Assembly (NCBI GenBank): GCA_905178155.1
Contig: CAJINV010000002.1
Coordinates: 9,063,412-9,127,411 of the forward strand
Length of the DNA stretch: 64,000 nucleotides
DNA from: Amoebophrya sp. A120
Taxonomy: Eukaryota; Sar; Dinophyceae; Syndiniales; Amoebophryaceae
Direction of reading: 5' to 3'
Part shown: positions 1-11,187 of the stretch, piece after piece
Numbering within the stretch: position 1 is the stretch's first letter
How the letters are laid out: each line of letters begins with the position of its first letter
Translations under genes and position numbers: made by a program
The notes under the pieces: model-generated
Told to the model about the DNA's origin: nothing
The model's database searches: none
Seen by the model: only the letters and a program-made list of their open reading frames with translations

Positions 1-2
1 TC

Positions 3-413
3 GCGGCGCAGCGGGAGTACCAGATCAAGGTCAAGGCCATCAACGCGTTCGGGCAGAGCGCCTTCACGGCGTACTCCGCCTCCGTGTGGACGCTAACCGA
101 GCCGAGCACGCCCGCGAACTTCCAGAACGTGACGGACAGCAGCAACACGACGAACAAGTTGCAGTTCACGGCGGCGTCGAACACGCAGGAACGGGGCGGG
201 GACGGCAGCAACAACGTGCAGTACATTTTCGAGGGCGACACCACGGACGGAACCTCCGGCACGGTGCTGCACACCATGCAGTGCGCGGGCGGGAACTGCC
301 AATTTCAGCACGAAAACCTGCAGACCTACGCCTTCTGGTACTACCGCATGCGGTCAAAGAACCAGGGCTACTACTCCGCCTACACCGCGATTCTGACCGT
401 GCAGGTTACGTAG
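3..413 (+). CDS. C-terminal part of a fibronectin type III domain protein (5' truncated by window)
   Basis: The frame is open from base 3 to TAG at 411-413 and the gene begins outside the window. The residues near the left edge (YQIKVKAINAFGQSAFTAYS) have the typical end of a fibronectin III fold, and a second module follows (PSTPANFQNVT..., ending YRMRSKNQGYYSAYTAILTV). Such modules mediate binding in extracellular or cytoskeletal proteins. No membrane segment is visible in this part. Product identity beyond the domain cannot be given. Confidence 0.6.
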   Translation, partial: AAQREYQIKVKAINAFGQSAFTAYSASVWTLTEPSTPANFQNVTDSSNTTNKLQFTAASNTQERGGDGSNNVQYIFEGDTTDGTSGTVLHTMQCAGGNCQFQHENLQTYAFWYYRMRSKNQGYYSAYTAILTVQVT

Positions 414-1942
414 TGATGGGAAAAAGTGGTGCGCCGACGTCGGGAAGGTGCGGTAAAGGAGGCGAAGGAGGAATACGCATACGCCGGCGCATCACAATAA
501 GCAACGGGCGGGAGAACTACAAAGGGACTAGCACCAAGTCAAATTTGTCGTGATACTACAAAAAGAAGCAGTGACCTTGTCGATCGACGACGGGTTGCAA
601 GCGGTCTTGTATGCTCGTACAATACTTTGAAAGTGATAATTTAGTAGCGTTTTTTTGGAATTCGGATGCGAAAATATCAAATTGCCTTAAACTATCAATC
701 AACTATACAAGAAAAATGATACAGCGCGCTGACGCTGTCGCGCAAGTTCTACCTTCTATTTTCAAGCGATACTCTTACTCCAAAAATCAGAAAGATTAGT
801 ATGTGGTCGGAAAAATCGTCCTCCTCCTCCTCAGAAAGATTAGTATGGTCGTTCGGAAAAGCAAGACGCCACATAAACGCAATTTTTGTGCTGTTGACAT
901 CTTGCACTATGCGTGTCCGAAAGTGCGTCAATCGATCCTGATGAATACTTAAAAAGATTTTGCAACGCATTTTGTTTCCTTATTCGTTTCAGATGTTTAC
1001 CAGTTTGCTATCGCTTGCACGCCTTGCGCTAAGTCGCCTAGCGGAAGTACTCAGATTTTGTAGGAATTTGCTTTCACAGTTCCGGGTCGTGAGATGGAGG
1101 CCGGGGCTATCATTTCAGGTATTTATTGGACAGCGTGGAGTGTTACACTTTTGCTTGAAAAAGTAATCGTTTACGTTTCAAAAGTCAAAGACGCAGTATA
1201 GACACCAAGCTTCTTGAAAACGGAAGCCAGTCCGGCAAGAGCCTGTGGCAAAGCCGGCTCGTGTTCTGTCCGTCGATTGTTGAATGAGAGCAGGCATCTT
1301 GTCGGGCACCAGGCATTTTTGTCGTACATGGCTTTGCGATGCCTATCTTCGAGAGCTTCGGAGAGCCGGTTTCCCAGGGAGTGTTTTGCCCTTAGGTTGT
1401 TCGCATTTGGGCCCATTTCGTATGAGAGCAGCTCCCGCTCGTTAGAGATAGAGTCGCATTGCGTCGTGCTCTGTACTCGTCTTTGACCCGTCTCTCATCT
1501 ACTCGCAATAAATGCACATAACCCGCGATGTTGTTGTCTTGTTCTTGAGGTAATGAAGGACGTTGAAGACCTCGTCGCTGCCTGCTTCGGAGTAGATTGG
1601 TGGAAAATTAGATTGTAGAAACAAAATCAGAAATGAATTCGTTGGTCGATGATGGCGTGACGTGAAGATAGCGGATTTCATCATGCGCGAAGTAGGTCGC
1701 CACCGGCGCCGGGGGATTGGTCCGACCGCACTGCTCCTGCTTCTCCGGAATGATGGAGGGGGACACTATCAATTTGTCTCCGGGAGCGCGACAAATCAGG
1801 TAGACATAGGTTCGTCGGGCCTGCTCGCGGGCGGCCAGGAGCAAGAAGCGGAAGAATGGACAAAAAAGCAAGGTATGGATAGTTCTTTCAAACGGTTTTG
1901 CTGCCAAACAAAATATGAAGAACCCAATTCCTCGTTTTCGGC
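414..1942. other. Intergenic stretch, no gene supported
   Basis: AT-richer than the flanking coding DNA, with short frames only. One short direct repeat (TCAGAAAGATTAGTATG) occurs near 787 and again near 831. A first exon or 5' end of the next gene could lie in the right part (1680-1940), but no start or splice pair stands out. Confidence 0.4.
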
Positions 1943-4900
1943 ATGGACGCCAGAATCTTCTTCGAGACATGGACTTTATTTCAAACAATTCAGTATCAAT
2001 CTATCGACTGTACCAAATCAGACACCCTTACCGAGCTTCTAGACCGGGAAGGAGGGGAGGAGGCACTGGCGAACTTGGAAAAAACCCTGGACGACATTTT
2101 GAAGCAGGATACTGGTGCTTCCGGCAACGCGGCAGACGGAACCAGCAGCAACGTCCAGGAAACTGCACCCGTTTTGCCTGCTTCAGGAGATGAAACGACA
2201 GCGCCGGCATCTGCAAAAATCGGAGAGCAGCAGACTGCCAGCACCGCAGACAACCGGATCGTGCCGGATGACACAAAAAACCCTGGCGCAGCTCCGGCTG
2301 GGGGAGGTGTGCAGCAAGTGTCCAGAAGTCAAGTCGTAGGTCAACAGCCTGTAGTACTAGATGGCGCAGGAGCTTCGACATCAAGAAGCACAAAGAACGA
2401 TAAGCCCACGACGAACGAACCGCCTTTGATCATCTCCGGCCCGGGGGGCGTGCTGGGGGGCGGCCTAGGGCAGGCGCAGCAAAGCGGGGACGCAGGAGCA
2501 GGTCCGGTGGTGGTACAGGAAGGGATTAATAGTTCAAACGGAAAGAAGTCGTTGGCCACTAACATGGGTGGCAGCGGCAGCTACCCCAGCAGTGCTGCAG
2601 CTGCATCTTCGAGCAGTACTACTGCAGCTGCTTCGGGTGCTGGACCACAGCAACAGGCTGTCCCAGTAGACGCACAGGAGCTACAACTTGCGTCTAGCGC
2701 GGCCAATACTGCAAAGATCTTCGCAGGTGGAGCACAACCTTTGCAGCAGCAACTCCTGGAGAATCAACAGCCACAGTATGTCACCATGGAACAGCTTCAA
2801 CAGGCCTTGCTTCTTCAGCAGCAACAGCAACAACAGCAGACAACTGAAAAATTTTACGAACAAGGCGACGAAGAGCAGTTGTGTCCGGACGCGAAAGACC
2901 AGCAAGGAAGCACCTGCGGCTCTGGCTACACGTACGCAGATGCTGACGTGGAAAACACGGCTTGCGACGTTAACGACGGCTGTGACTTCACGGCAACCTG
3001 CTGTGTGTTGCAGGAGTCACCACAGGTACCGATATGAATATCTTGCTACAGAAGATGCTGCTTTTGATAGTAAGTTGTATGTTGTGCCTCTAGAAGTAAC
3101 GACGAATTGTGGTGATCAAATGCCCGCAGAGATCTGCTCACCCACGTATTGCGGAAGTGAAAAACTACACACTCACCAGGTTGCCGGGGCCTTCACGATT
3201 CAAATCGACCCAGTCGGGAAATTACGACACGAAAACTGTTTTAATCCTCGTTTATTTTCGTAGGTAGCTCTAAGTTGCTGCATATGCAGTCAATCATCAA
3301 GTACACATGTTTGCAGAGTGCATGAAGACCAGCTTCATATCAGAGAAGCGACATAGCTCACTTACCCGTAGAGCTACTTGTGGGATTGCAGGTACCGTGA
3401 GTTACTTGTGGGATTGCAGGACTAGGTTTTCGTGTCGATACAGATTCACTAAGTTTCATTCTGCGAACAACTTCACGTCATACGTCAAGAAGTAATTGGA
3501 GTCCAAGCGGGGTTCAAAGGGGATCGATTGTGTGCAGCTGCGAGGGTATGATAATAATTGGCATGAGCACGACGAGGACTTTTGCTGGGTAATATGAAGC
3601 GCCGCGGTGACAAGCTTTCGCAAAAGTCTTTCGTTGTCCATATGTTGCGCCATTCACAAATTGTAATTGCCCCCCGCTTGTTCGACTCCAAATTTTCCTA
3701 GCGATAGGAATGTCGCGACGACGATGGCCCTGACCTTGGGAATCAACGTTGGGAACATTACAATCGACAATGTGGTACGTGAATTCACGACTCTTCTACA
3801 GTTTTCACGAGGATTACGTGTATAGTACTTTAGACACTTACTCGCACACCATAGATAAGATGCGAGCAAACTGCTATTCCTGATGTTGACGACGCAGTAG
3901 TCTGTTATCTACTTTATCTCATGCAGTATACTCAACAAGGTGGATCGGAGTGGCGGGGGCAACGGGACAAAGTATGACATCGCAAAAAAGCTCTTCTGCA
4001 TTTGCGTGCAGTTGTCTGCGGAAATAAAATGAGTAATGCTGAAAAACAAGAAGATGGGCTCACGTAGGCCAGCATGATTTTGGAGCTGCTCTGCCCACGT
4101 AGCTGCATCATGTGATCCTGCTAGGGCGGCCTCCTGTTAAAACGAAACTGCAACGCGCCTGCAATATTTTGAGCTTTTCGCTTGCATAAAGCCAGAGGTC
4201 AGAACAGCGGCAGAGGAGGTGGGAACGGCGGGGGTGGGAACGGCGGAGGTGGTTCTCAGAACGCGGGTGGAAACGGGGACGGTGGAAGAAACGGAAACGG
4301 TGGCAGTAACACGGCTGCCTTGCACGAACGTGGTCGCGGACGGCACAGGCGTGGGCATCGGCACAAAAGGCACCGAAGGCAACATGGGGGTCAAGGAAGA
4401 GTCACGATGTCGATGGAAGAGGTACAATCTAATATTAGAGGATCTTCATCAAGTTGCAATTGCAAACTCAAGTGGTTCTTTTACTCCGAGGACGGCAGTG
4501 CCAGATCATACTTCCTGTTGAAAAAGAATTCTGGGACGATAAAACGAGATGCGTTCAGCTACAGGAATGAACAAAAGCTTTATGTAGATTGCAATAACAT
4601 TACGTACAGGTCCAGGTCCTCGACCGGAGCAATGCGAACGCCACTGGAGCTCCCGCCTCTGCTGCACCGGGAACAAACGAAAAAATTCAGCTTCAAAAAC
4701 AAAGCCCCGCGACTCCCGTCGCAGCGAATGGTCTCGACGCCAGCGAAAGTGAAGAACCCCCAAAAAAGCTAGTGCGACGCCACGACACCCTACCTAAAAC
4801 CAGTCCGCAGAGCATGCTGGAGATGCGGCAGAGGACGCGAAGAGAAGAAGAAGGTGTTGAGGTGATCGAGGAGTCAGGGCGGGAGGATTTCTCGGAGCGG

Positions 4901-6341
4901 GATGGGAGCGGTTCGCAGTCCAGTGCTTCGGATTCCGACGAGGAGATTGAAAGTGACCGATACGAACACGATCCAGAAGACCGCCGAAGCACCAGAAGAA
5001 GTTTTGTCCCCCGGCATCACCACTCTGCTGCGCCGCACATGCGAACAACTACGAGGAAAAAGGGTAACACCTGGCTGACGAGTTTTGTGGAACAGGTGAA
5101 ACAGCAGTACCACAGTCTCGTCGGCGTGGAAGAGCAGGACCACGGGAGGTGGAGAACATCAAGGCGGCATGATACGCATTCTGATCTTATGGAGAGGACG
5201 AGCAACTATCGGAACACGAGGCGGATGAAAAGCGAAGGAAGGTCCGGGCGTCACAAGAGGAGAGGCGCAGCGTCCAGGGGACAAAAGCGGCACAGGATGA
5301 AGGGAGGACGCCAGCAACATCACCGCCAGCAACATCACCACCGCAGCTCGCATCTCGAGCCAGATTTCGAGGAAGTTTACGAAAATTCTGAGTTTCCCGA
5401 GGATGATGTGTCGTACACAACCTTGCTCGAGGAAGACGACGACGAGTCCGAGTTTTTCGAAGCGGCGGAACGGGGAAATGCGGGCGAGTTGTCAATTGCG
5501 TACAAGATAAAGGTCTCGACGCCCGCGGAAGCCTACGAGGTGGCGGAGCAGTTGGAAGACGAAGAAACGTACAACGATTTTGTGGCGAAATTGGTCCAGG
5601 CGACGCCGGATGTGAGCAATATCACGCTGGTCAGCTTCGAGCAGCCACTGGTCACGGGGACGGACGAGGTACGTCAACAGGTTTTCTGCAAATGATATCA
5701 TGCGTTTTTTTGCTGATGCAAAGATAGAAATCATTACGAGCAGCGCTTGTGCTCGACGCATTTAGTAAGTGAGACTGGGCAAGAAATATTTAGAACTCCG
5801 TGCTGCGCAAACAATTCAAACATTGCCTTTCGAACGCGAACCGAAACAACTTTCACAGGCGTCTGGGAGCGGCGGCAGCAGCGGCGGTTCCAACCTGGCC
5901 ATCATTATCTGCTCGATCGCCGTCGGTGGTATGTTCATGCTGCTCCTTCTCGTCATGTGCTGGGCAGAGCCGAGCGATCCCCACCCGTCGCCGGGCCTCG
6001 GGTACAACGGCAACGAGCAGTGGCGCGCAAGGTCGCCGCACGATGACTGGGACAGGAACGGATACGGCCAGCAGCAGGGCGGTGGCAAGTACGGTGGCAA
6101 GGGCGGGTGGTACGGGGAGGGGGAGGCGATGTCGAAACCGAAGGGCGCGGCCTCCCCCGGCAGTGTCGTGGGCGGCGCTGCCAAAAATAATCCCTTTAGC
6201 AACAGCGGCACGACGGACGGCGCGCAAGGACAAAAGCAGCAGAGTGCCAGCGCCAACAGCAACGCAAAAAGCACGGTGGTGCGTGGGGTACCGGAGCCGC
6301 AGCATGCGGCTTACGACCACGAGGACGACTCCGACATTTAG
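1943..6341 (+). CDS. Large glycine/glutamine-rich protein with a C-terminal membrane anchor and SEA-like segments
   Basis: Seven exons join in one frame: 1943-3025, 3075-3259, 3702-3774, 3940-3971, 4196-4421, 4610-5668, 5859-6341 (3141 nt, 1046 aa). Visible parts in order: a low-complexity A/S/Q-rich region with a glutamine run (about residues 290-300); a cysteine cluster (CPDAKDQQGSTCGSGYTYAD, then paired cysteines); a segment ending GINVGNITIDNV; a Gly/Asn-rich linker; a long acidic-basic and His-rich region; an alpha/beta segment ending ATPDVSNITLVSFEQP; one hydrophobic helix near residues 898-920 (LAIIICSIAVGGMFMLLLLV) and a Gly-rich tail. The ITVxNITI-type ends resemble SEA-like domains of alveolate surface proteins (inference). 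It is probably a type I membrane protein, but no signal peptide follows the chosen ATG, so an upstream exon may be missing. The first intron (49 nt) and the 3260-3701 junction are the weakest. Confidence 0.55.
3372..3420 (+). repeat. Two direct copies of a 21-nt sequence inside an intron
   Basis: AGCTACTTGTGGGATTGCAGG (3372-3392) and a copy with one mismatch (3400-3420), separated by 7 nt. The duplication lies in the intron 3260-3701 and duplicates a CAG that could serve as an acceptor. No function is implied. Confidence 0.7.
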
Positions 6342-7175
6342 CTCGAGGTGAACCTGCCGCCCTCTTGCGTTTGATGAAGCAACTATGTAGTTCTGTGCAA
6401 ATGCAAATCAGAGATTCAGCGAAACTTTCTTGTATGATACACAACGACCTCAGTAAGGATAAGCCAGATTATAATTTGCAGTCGACAGTAATAATTTCTG
6501 ATCCAAGATTATTTGAGTAATGTAGTGTGCCTCCCGAAGCAGCCGCACGTGTATTAAGGCACGAGAACAACAGCTTTCACCTTGAAAAATGAACAAACTG
6601 TAGACCGTAGAAAAAGGCGACTAAACTTTCAATTGATGACTTTTGACGAGACACTACTTGTACCAAATAAAATGACTCCAGGAAACAAAGCGAAATTCGC
6701 AGCTTTCCAAACGTTTCACAAACTAGCCTGGGCTCGGAAAATTAAAAATCGGAATCAATGACCGGATAGAAGAGCGCGCGTCCAGCAGGTGGGAAAGTGC
6801 ATACATAACTAGTTGTGTGTTGCGATTTCGATTGCCAGGTTCAGCGTAGAGTGTGAACTTACGCTGGCGGAATGTGCTGCGCCACGACCGGGGCGCACGT
6901 CTAAGAACACATACCTGGGCGTGGATGGGTTACTTACTAGAAGAGCTGTAGGTAAGGTAGGGTACTATCCACTGCAGCACTTTTCGTCGGTCTTTCTCTT
7001 TAGGTCGTCAGTTGCGTAAACAGCTACAGAGAGAGGCGTCATTTGTGAGTGTTCATATGTCATTTCCCTCTCCAGTCCGTCAAGGAAACATAGAATAGTG
7101 CAAAGCCGTGCGTTAAATGTATGAAAAATCGCACGATAAGTCTAGTGCCATCATCAAAATAAAGAAAGCTTCGTC
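6342..7175. other. Intergenic stretch
   Basis: No frame here continues either neighbour and none is recognisable. It presumably holds the 3' region of the membrane protein and the 5' region of the coiled-coil gene. No tRNA-like or repeat structure was seen. Confidence 0.4.
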
Positions 7176-9315
7176 ATGGAGAATAAACCTCGGAGTCCGG
7201 CTGCCGAGCGGAGGGAGATGCTGCAGATGCTCAAGGCAGAAAAGGAGCGGCTGATTGCCGAGCGAAGTTTGTCGGCCTCGCCGGCAAAACAGCAGGAAGC
7301 AAGTGAAGAAATTGCTAAAGACGAGGCACTAGAGCCGCCGACATTGCCGAAGCCGGGAGAAGACGGTAATCACGAGACAACTGAGATGGACAACGCCCAG
7401 ATGGAAGTCGTGGAGGATCATGCGGTAGAAGTGAGTAGCGACGAAGAAAACCCGATCGGAAAGAAGGACTGGTATACCGTCCTGTGTCGCAAGGAGAGCG
7501 AAGTGGAAAAGCTAGAGGCACAGCTGCAGAGGCTGACGGTACTGAACTTTGAGCAGTTCTTAGGTATCGCAAAAAATTGTGGTAAAACACAAACAGGCAC
7601 GATACTGCTCCCGCTAGGTAGTTTTCTTGTCTCCGCTTAAGCGAGATGTTGTCGTGCCGGCTCCGACATACGAGAGCAGGAAGACTGCGAATACAAATGC
7701 AACTCCAATAAAAAATCTGCTAAAAAGTACTACTATGCATTTTCCACCCACTGCAGGCCCGTTTGACCGAGAAGCGAGAGCAGCTGCGCTCGCACAGGAA
7801 GGAGCAGGCGTACTGTGGGCGCGAAATTGAGAAGGCGAAGCAAGAGTCACAGCAGTTAACGGAGAAACTGCAGAAGCAGCGGCTGGAGAAGCAGCAGTTG
7901 CTGAACAAAAAAGATCTGCTCAAGCAACGGAAGCAGCTCCTGCTGAAAACCATCCAGAACAGCCGGGAAAACGTCGGCGAGGCGAAGCTGCTACAGCAAA
8001 TTTTGTCGCACCAGGTGGACCAGTTGCAAGTGGAAAAGAACACGAGCCGGCAGCAAGTCAAAAAACTGCACGAGGAACTCACTAGCCTGGACCAGCTCGC
8101 CGGGGAGCTGCATTCCTTGCTCAGCAAGGAAAACAAACAGCGAAAGGTACAGCACCTTTATTTACTTATCATGCCGTTCATCAATGCGTTCGAGATGAAC
8201 ATCTTCTATTTAGGTCGTTATGTAATATGAGAGGCTGAAACTTTGCATGTCGTCGGACACAATGATGCAAACTTTCTGCTTCACGTCATGGAAATTTCTA
8301 TACCTCAGGCCCTGAAGACGATGATTTCGGAGAAAATAGTGGAACACGACGCGGAGATGGAAGAAATGACGCGACGAATAGAAAAGCGTGAGGGCGTCGC
8401 AGAGGAACGCAGAAAGCTCGTAGAAGCGCAGGCGGAGTTGCACAAGTGGCAAGAGGACCAGCAAAGAATGTACTCTTTGCATGAAGAAATATGGTTTGAT
8501 GTGGATTTTCAATGTCGCACGAGTCGATTATAATTTTTTTTCCATTTGGCTATATGTTGTGTCTCGCGAAAGATCGCCTGGCCCTCCTCTGACATGAGTA
8601 CAGAAAAGAGCATATTTACAAATCGAAACTCGTCCTGAGGTACGTCGAATCGCTGCACCTGGAGACCATCGTGCAAAATCGCGAGGTCGAGACCCAGGAG
8701 CTGCGCCGCCAGCTGAAGGCTTTGTGGGCCGAGCACCAGGAGCTGTTCGTGAAGACGGAGGAGAAGAAGAAGAAGCTTTACGCGCTCGAGGCGAAAAGCC
8801 GCGAGGAGGAGAACAAAAAGCAGTACTTTGGCGGCCTGGGAGGGGATCCTGCAGATCGTCGTGGAAATGCTGTTTCCAGTGGCGCGACAAAATTTTCACC
8901 TAGGACGAGAGGTACTACAGGACAACTTTCTTCTTCGCAAAAGATGGAAATCGAGCAGGACGACGATCGCGACACGTCGGACCACCTGAACGGCACCACC
9001 GCAACACGCTTGATCGAACAGATCACCGCGGAGGGAGGGACCAGTCTGACTCATTCCGCGGTGAAGTCCAAGGAGCACCGGTGGATTGACGCCATGAATC
9101 AGTCCGTGCGCTCGGTGCGGAGCAGCAAGGCGCTGGAGTTAGGGCCCCCCGTTTCTGTGCGAGCAGGACAACACATCAACTCGAGCCAAATCGGGAACGA
9201 CATCTCACCCATCAACATCTCGCCTTTCGCAGGCGGAGGCGGCTCGGGCTCGCGGCGGGGGCAGGATCAAAATTCAAGCTTGCTGGGAGGCAGCAGAAAT
9301 AATAAAGCAGGTTGA
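7176..9315 (+). CDS. Coiled-coil protein
   Basis: Four exons join cleanly: 7176-7538, 7757-8146, 8309-8493, 8640-9315 (1614 nt, 537 aa), all with GT donors and AG acceptors. ATG 7176 is the first in frame. Residues 1-120 are charged with an acidic stretch; roughly 105-330 is continuous heptad-type sequence rich in E, K, Q and L (for example EAQLQRLTARLTEKREQLRS across the first junction, and LHKWQEDQQRMYSLHEEIW); the tail from about 340 is Ser/Gly-rich and probably disordered. No membrane or catalytic motif is visible. A structural role (cytoskeletal, basal body or tethering) is inferred from composition only. Confidence 0.7.
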
Positions 9316-9828
9316 ATGTTGGCAAATTTGAATAGTGAGATTTTGGTTTTCCGCTCAGCGCACGAATCTTCAAGCTTTACCTACACTGAATACTTTGACA
9401 CGGAAACTCTACGCAAGAAAAACAACGAATGCAGCGAGTACAAGCGTGATTATCTGGAAGCGAGGCGTGTTCGCCGTGATCACTGTGCGCTGTGAAGATA
9501 GATACATTTGAGCGCTGCGACTCTGTTTGAAATTTCCACCTCAAAGTACGCGACGTTCGTAGAGAACCAGGCTACAGCACATTATGTGGGCCGAGTGATG
9601 CTTAAGAATGGAATTGCTCCGGCACCCACGGCGCTCGCTCTCCTGTTTGTGGTCGCTCGAGTAGCTGGCCCTTTGGGCTTGTTCGTGCCTACTTCCCAAG
9701 GAATTCTGGGGACGAGCACCAACGGGCGGCAACAATGCGCGGGAGCAGCAATGTGGTTGCGCGGTTTCCACTTCGCAGCTGCAGCGTGGAGCGGTGGGCA
9801 ACTCGGTAGCTATGAGATCTTCGGGGTT

Positions 9829-9894
9829 CCCGGCGCCGCGGCTGTGTCCGTGAAGACGATCGCAGCGAACAGGAAGAATGCCAAGAATGGAAAG
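9829..9894 (+). repeat. 66-bp module, copy 1
   Basis: It begins CCCGGCGCCGCGGCTGTGTC and ends AAGAATGGAAAG. Near-identical copies lie at 10922-10987 and 11281-11346 in the same orientation. It reads PGAAAVSVKTIAANRKNAKN... in the frame used by the downstream gene. Confidence 0.85.
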
Positions 9895-10243
9895 GCTTTT
9901 CGCGTCGGGGTTCTTACCAACGTGAATTTTGTCTGCAGCTGAAAAATTCTAAAATTTTGTTTTTGGGTGTAGCCGCAAAGCAGTCCGGGCTGTCGCAGTC
10001 CCGGTGGCCTCGAAGATTGTAGTGGGATGGAGCAGGAACACCTCCAGCGGAAGGCACCTCGTCCGCGGTAGCTGGCCATTGTCCGCTTCTCGCATTTCTA
10101 CCTTCCTTCTCGGGGAAGCCCGGATCTCCACCCCTCGGCCATTCCAGCTGCTCTGACCTCTCAACACTGAGGATTCGGGCTGGCCACGGTAAGTCGAATG
10201 CACTGTAAAAAATCTAATAAATACAATGCAAATCCATACACTA

Positions 10244-10534
10244 GATGAAGGTCCGTAGCTAGTTTAACAGAATAGCTATGCTTTGAGTCCGAATTTTCTA
10301 GATAGGCGGGGATAATCGGCGTTGCGGACGGCCTCGACCACTTGCTGCTCTTCCTGCCCGACCTGCGACGCCCAATGCGCATGTTGCACCACCTGGTGCA
10401 TCATTTCATCGTCCCGTAGATGCTGGAAAACACCGGTCCGGTGCGTGCTGTTCAAAGAGGCCTCGACGCTCCGGCTTATGTGATCAACATGCGACTCAAA
10501 ACGCTATATAGTTAAACTAGCTACGGACCTTCAT
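10244..10534. mobile_element. Inverted-repeat element of about 290 bp with antisense coding-like interior
   Basis: Perfect 24-nt inverted arms begin ATGAAGGTCCGTAGCTAGTT (10244-10267 and complement 10511-10534). An imperfect extension inward to TTTGAGTC makes arms of about 45 nt. The interior on the minus strand (about 10275-10500) is open for about 72 codons with protein-like composition (HLRDDEMMHQVVQHAHWASQ). No clean target duplication was found outside the arms. It could be a small DNA transposon, a captured gene fragment, or an introner in an unrecognised gene. Confidence 0.5.
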
Positions 10535-10921
10535 ACTTCCATTCGAAAAAATGCATGACAGAATGATAAGACTAATGCAAATAATGAACAAAGTGCCTAG
10601 CTTTCAATATGCGTTTGCGAAAAGAGGGTGAATTGATCGTGATCGGTTGAAATTATATAGAAAAATCGAAGGAGAATCCGCAGCCTCCGGAAACTTACCA
10701 TCATGGAGCCCCTAGCCGTCGTCGCCAGCAAGGACCTCTCGCAGTCAAACTCGGCTTCTGTGACGATGAAGTGCCCTGCTTCAGCAGGGAAAGCCGCAAT
10801 ACCGCAACGCTTCGAACAGCAGCGTCGCCTCCAGCAGCAGATATAAAGGCGGCCGCGCGCCGCCGCAAAAATGAATTTTTGAATTTTTCAGCTGCAGACA
10901 AAATTCCTCTTGGTAGTTCTT

Positions 10922-10987
10922 CCCGGCGCCGCGGCTGTGTCCGTGAAGACGGTCGCAGCGAACAGGAAGAATGCCAAGAATGGAAAG
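10922..10987 (+). repeat. 66-bp module, copy 2
   Basis: Same sequence as copy 1 with one or two substitutions (GACGGTCGC in place of GACGATCGC). It is preceded by the complement of the sequence that follows copy 1, so the pair looks like part of a rearranged larger unit. Confidence 0.85.
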
Positions 10988-11187
10988 TCTCTGCTATGGT
11001 GGCGTCAGCGACGCTTTTTTCAAAACTTTGGGCGGATGTCGGGAGGCGCCCTCACTTCCCGAAATGATCTCAGACAATGCGCGCGGGCTAACACGGCGGG
11101 CCTGTTCATGGGCGTCTAGCTTGGCTCCCCCCTCATTGGGCCTGCGCAATCAAGTGCACGGCCCGCTTCTGCAGTTTCATTGCCCGA

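Larger units (their letters stand above)
9316..11187. other. Repeat-rich non-genic stretch
   Basis: It holds two of three copies of a 66-bp module, an inverted-repeat element (10244-10534) and an inverted pair of about 30 nt near 9924-9955 and 10876-10908 (core TTTTGTCTGCAGCTGAAAAA against its complement). A frame at 9508-9942 is open but gives no recognisable protein and contains module copy 1. Confidence 0.5.

Noticed and set aside
93-311. Minus-strand open frames opposite the plus-strand genes (for example 93-311, 11689-13275, 25197-26669)
   Set aside because: They lie exactly opposite strong plus-strand genes with recognised domains, are rich in R, A and P as expected of reverse frames of GC-rich exons, and have no motifs of their own.
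9508-9942. A 144-aa open frame as a gene
   Set aside because: It contains a 66-bp module copy, has no recognisable domain and shares its tail with repeat copies elsewhere; likely repeat-derived.
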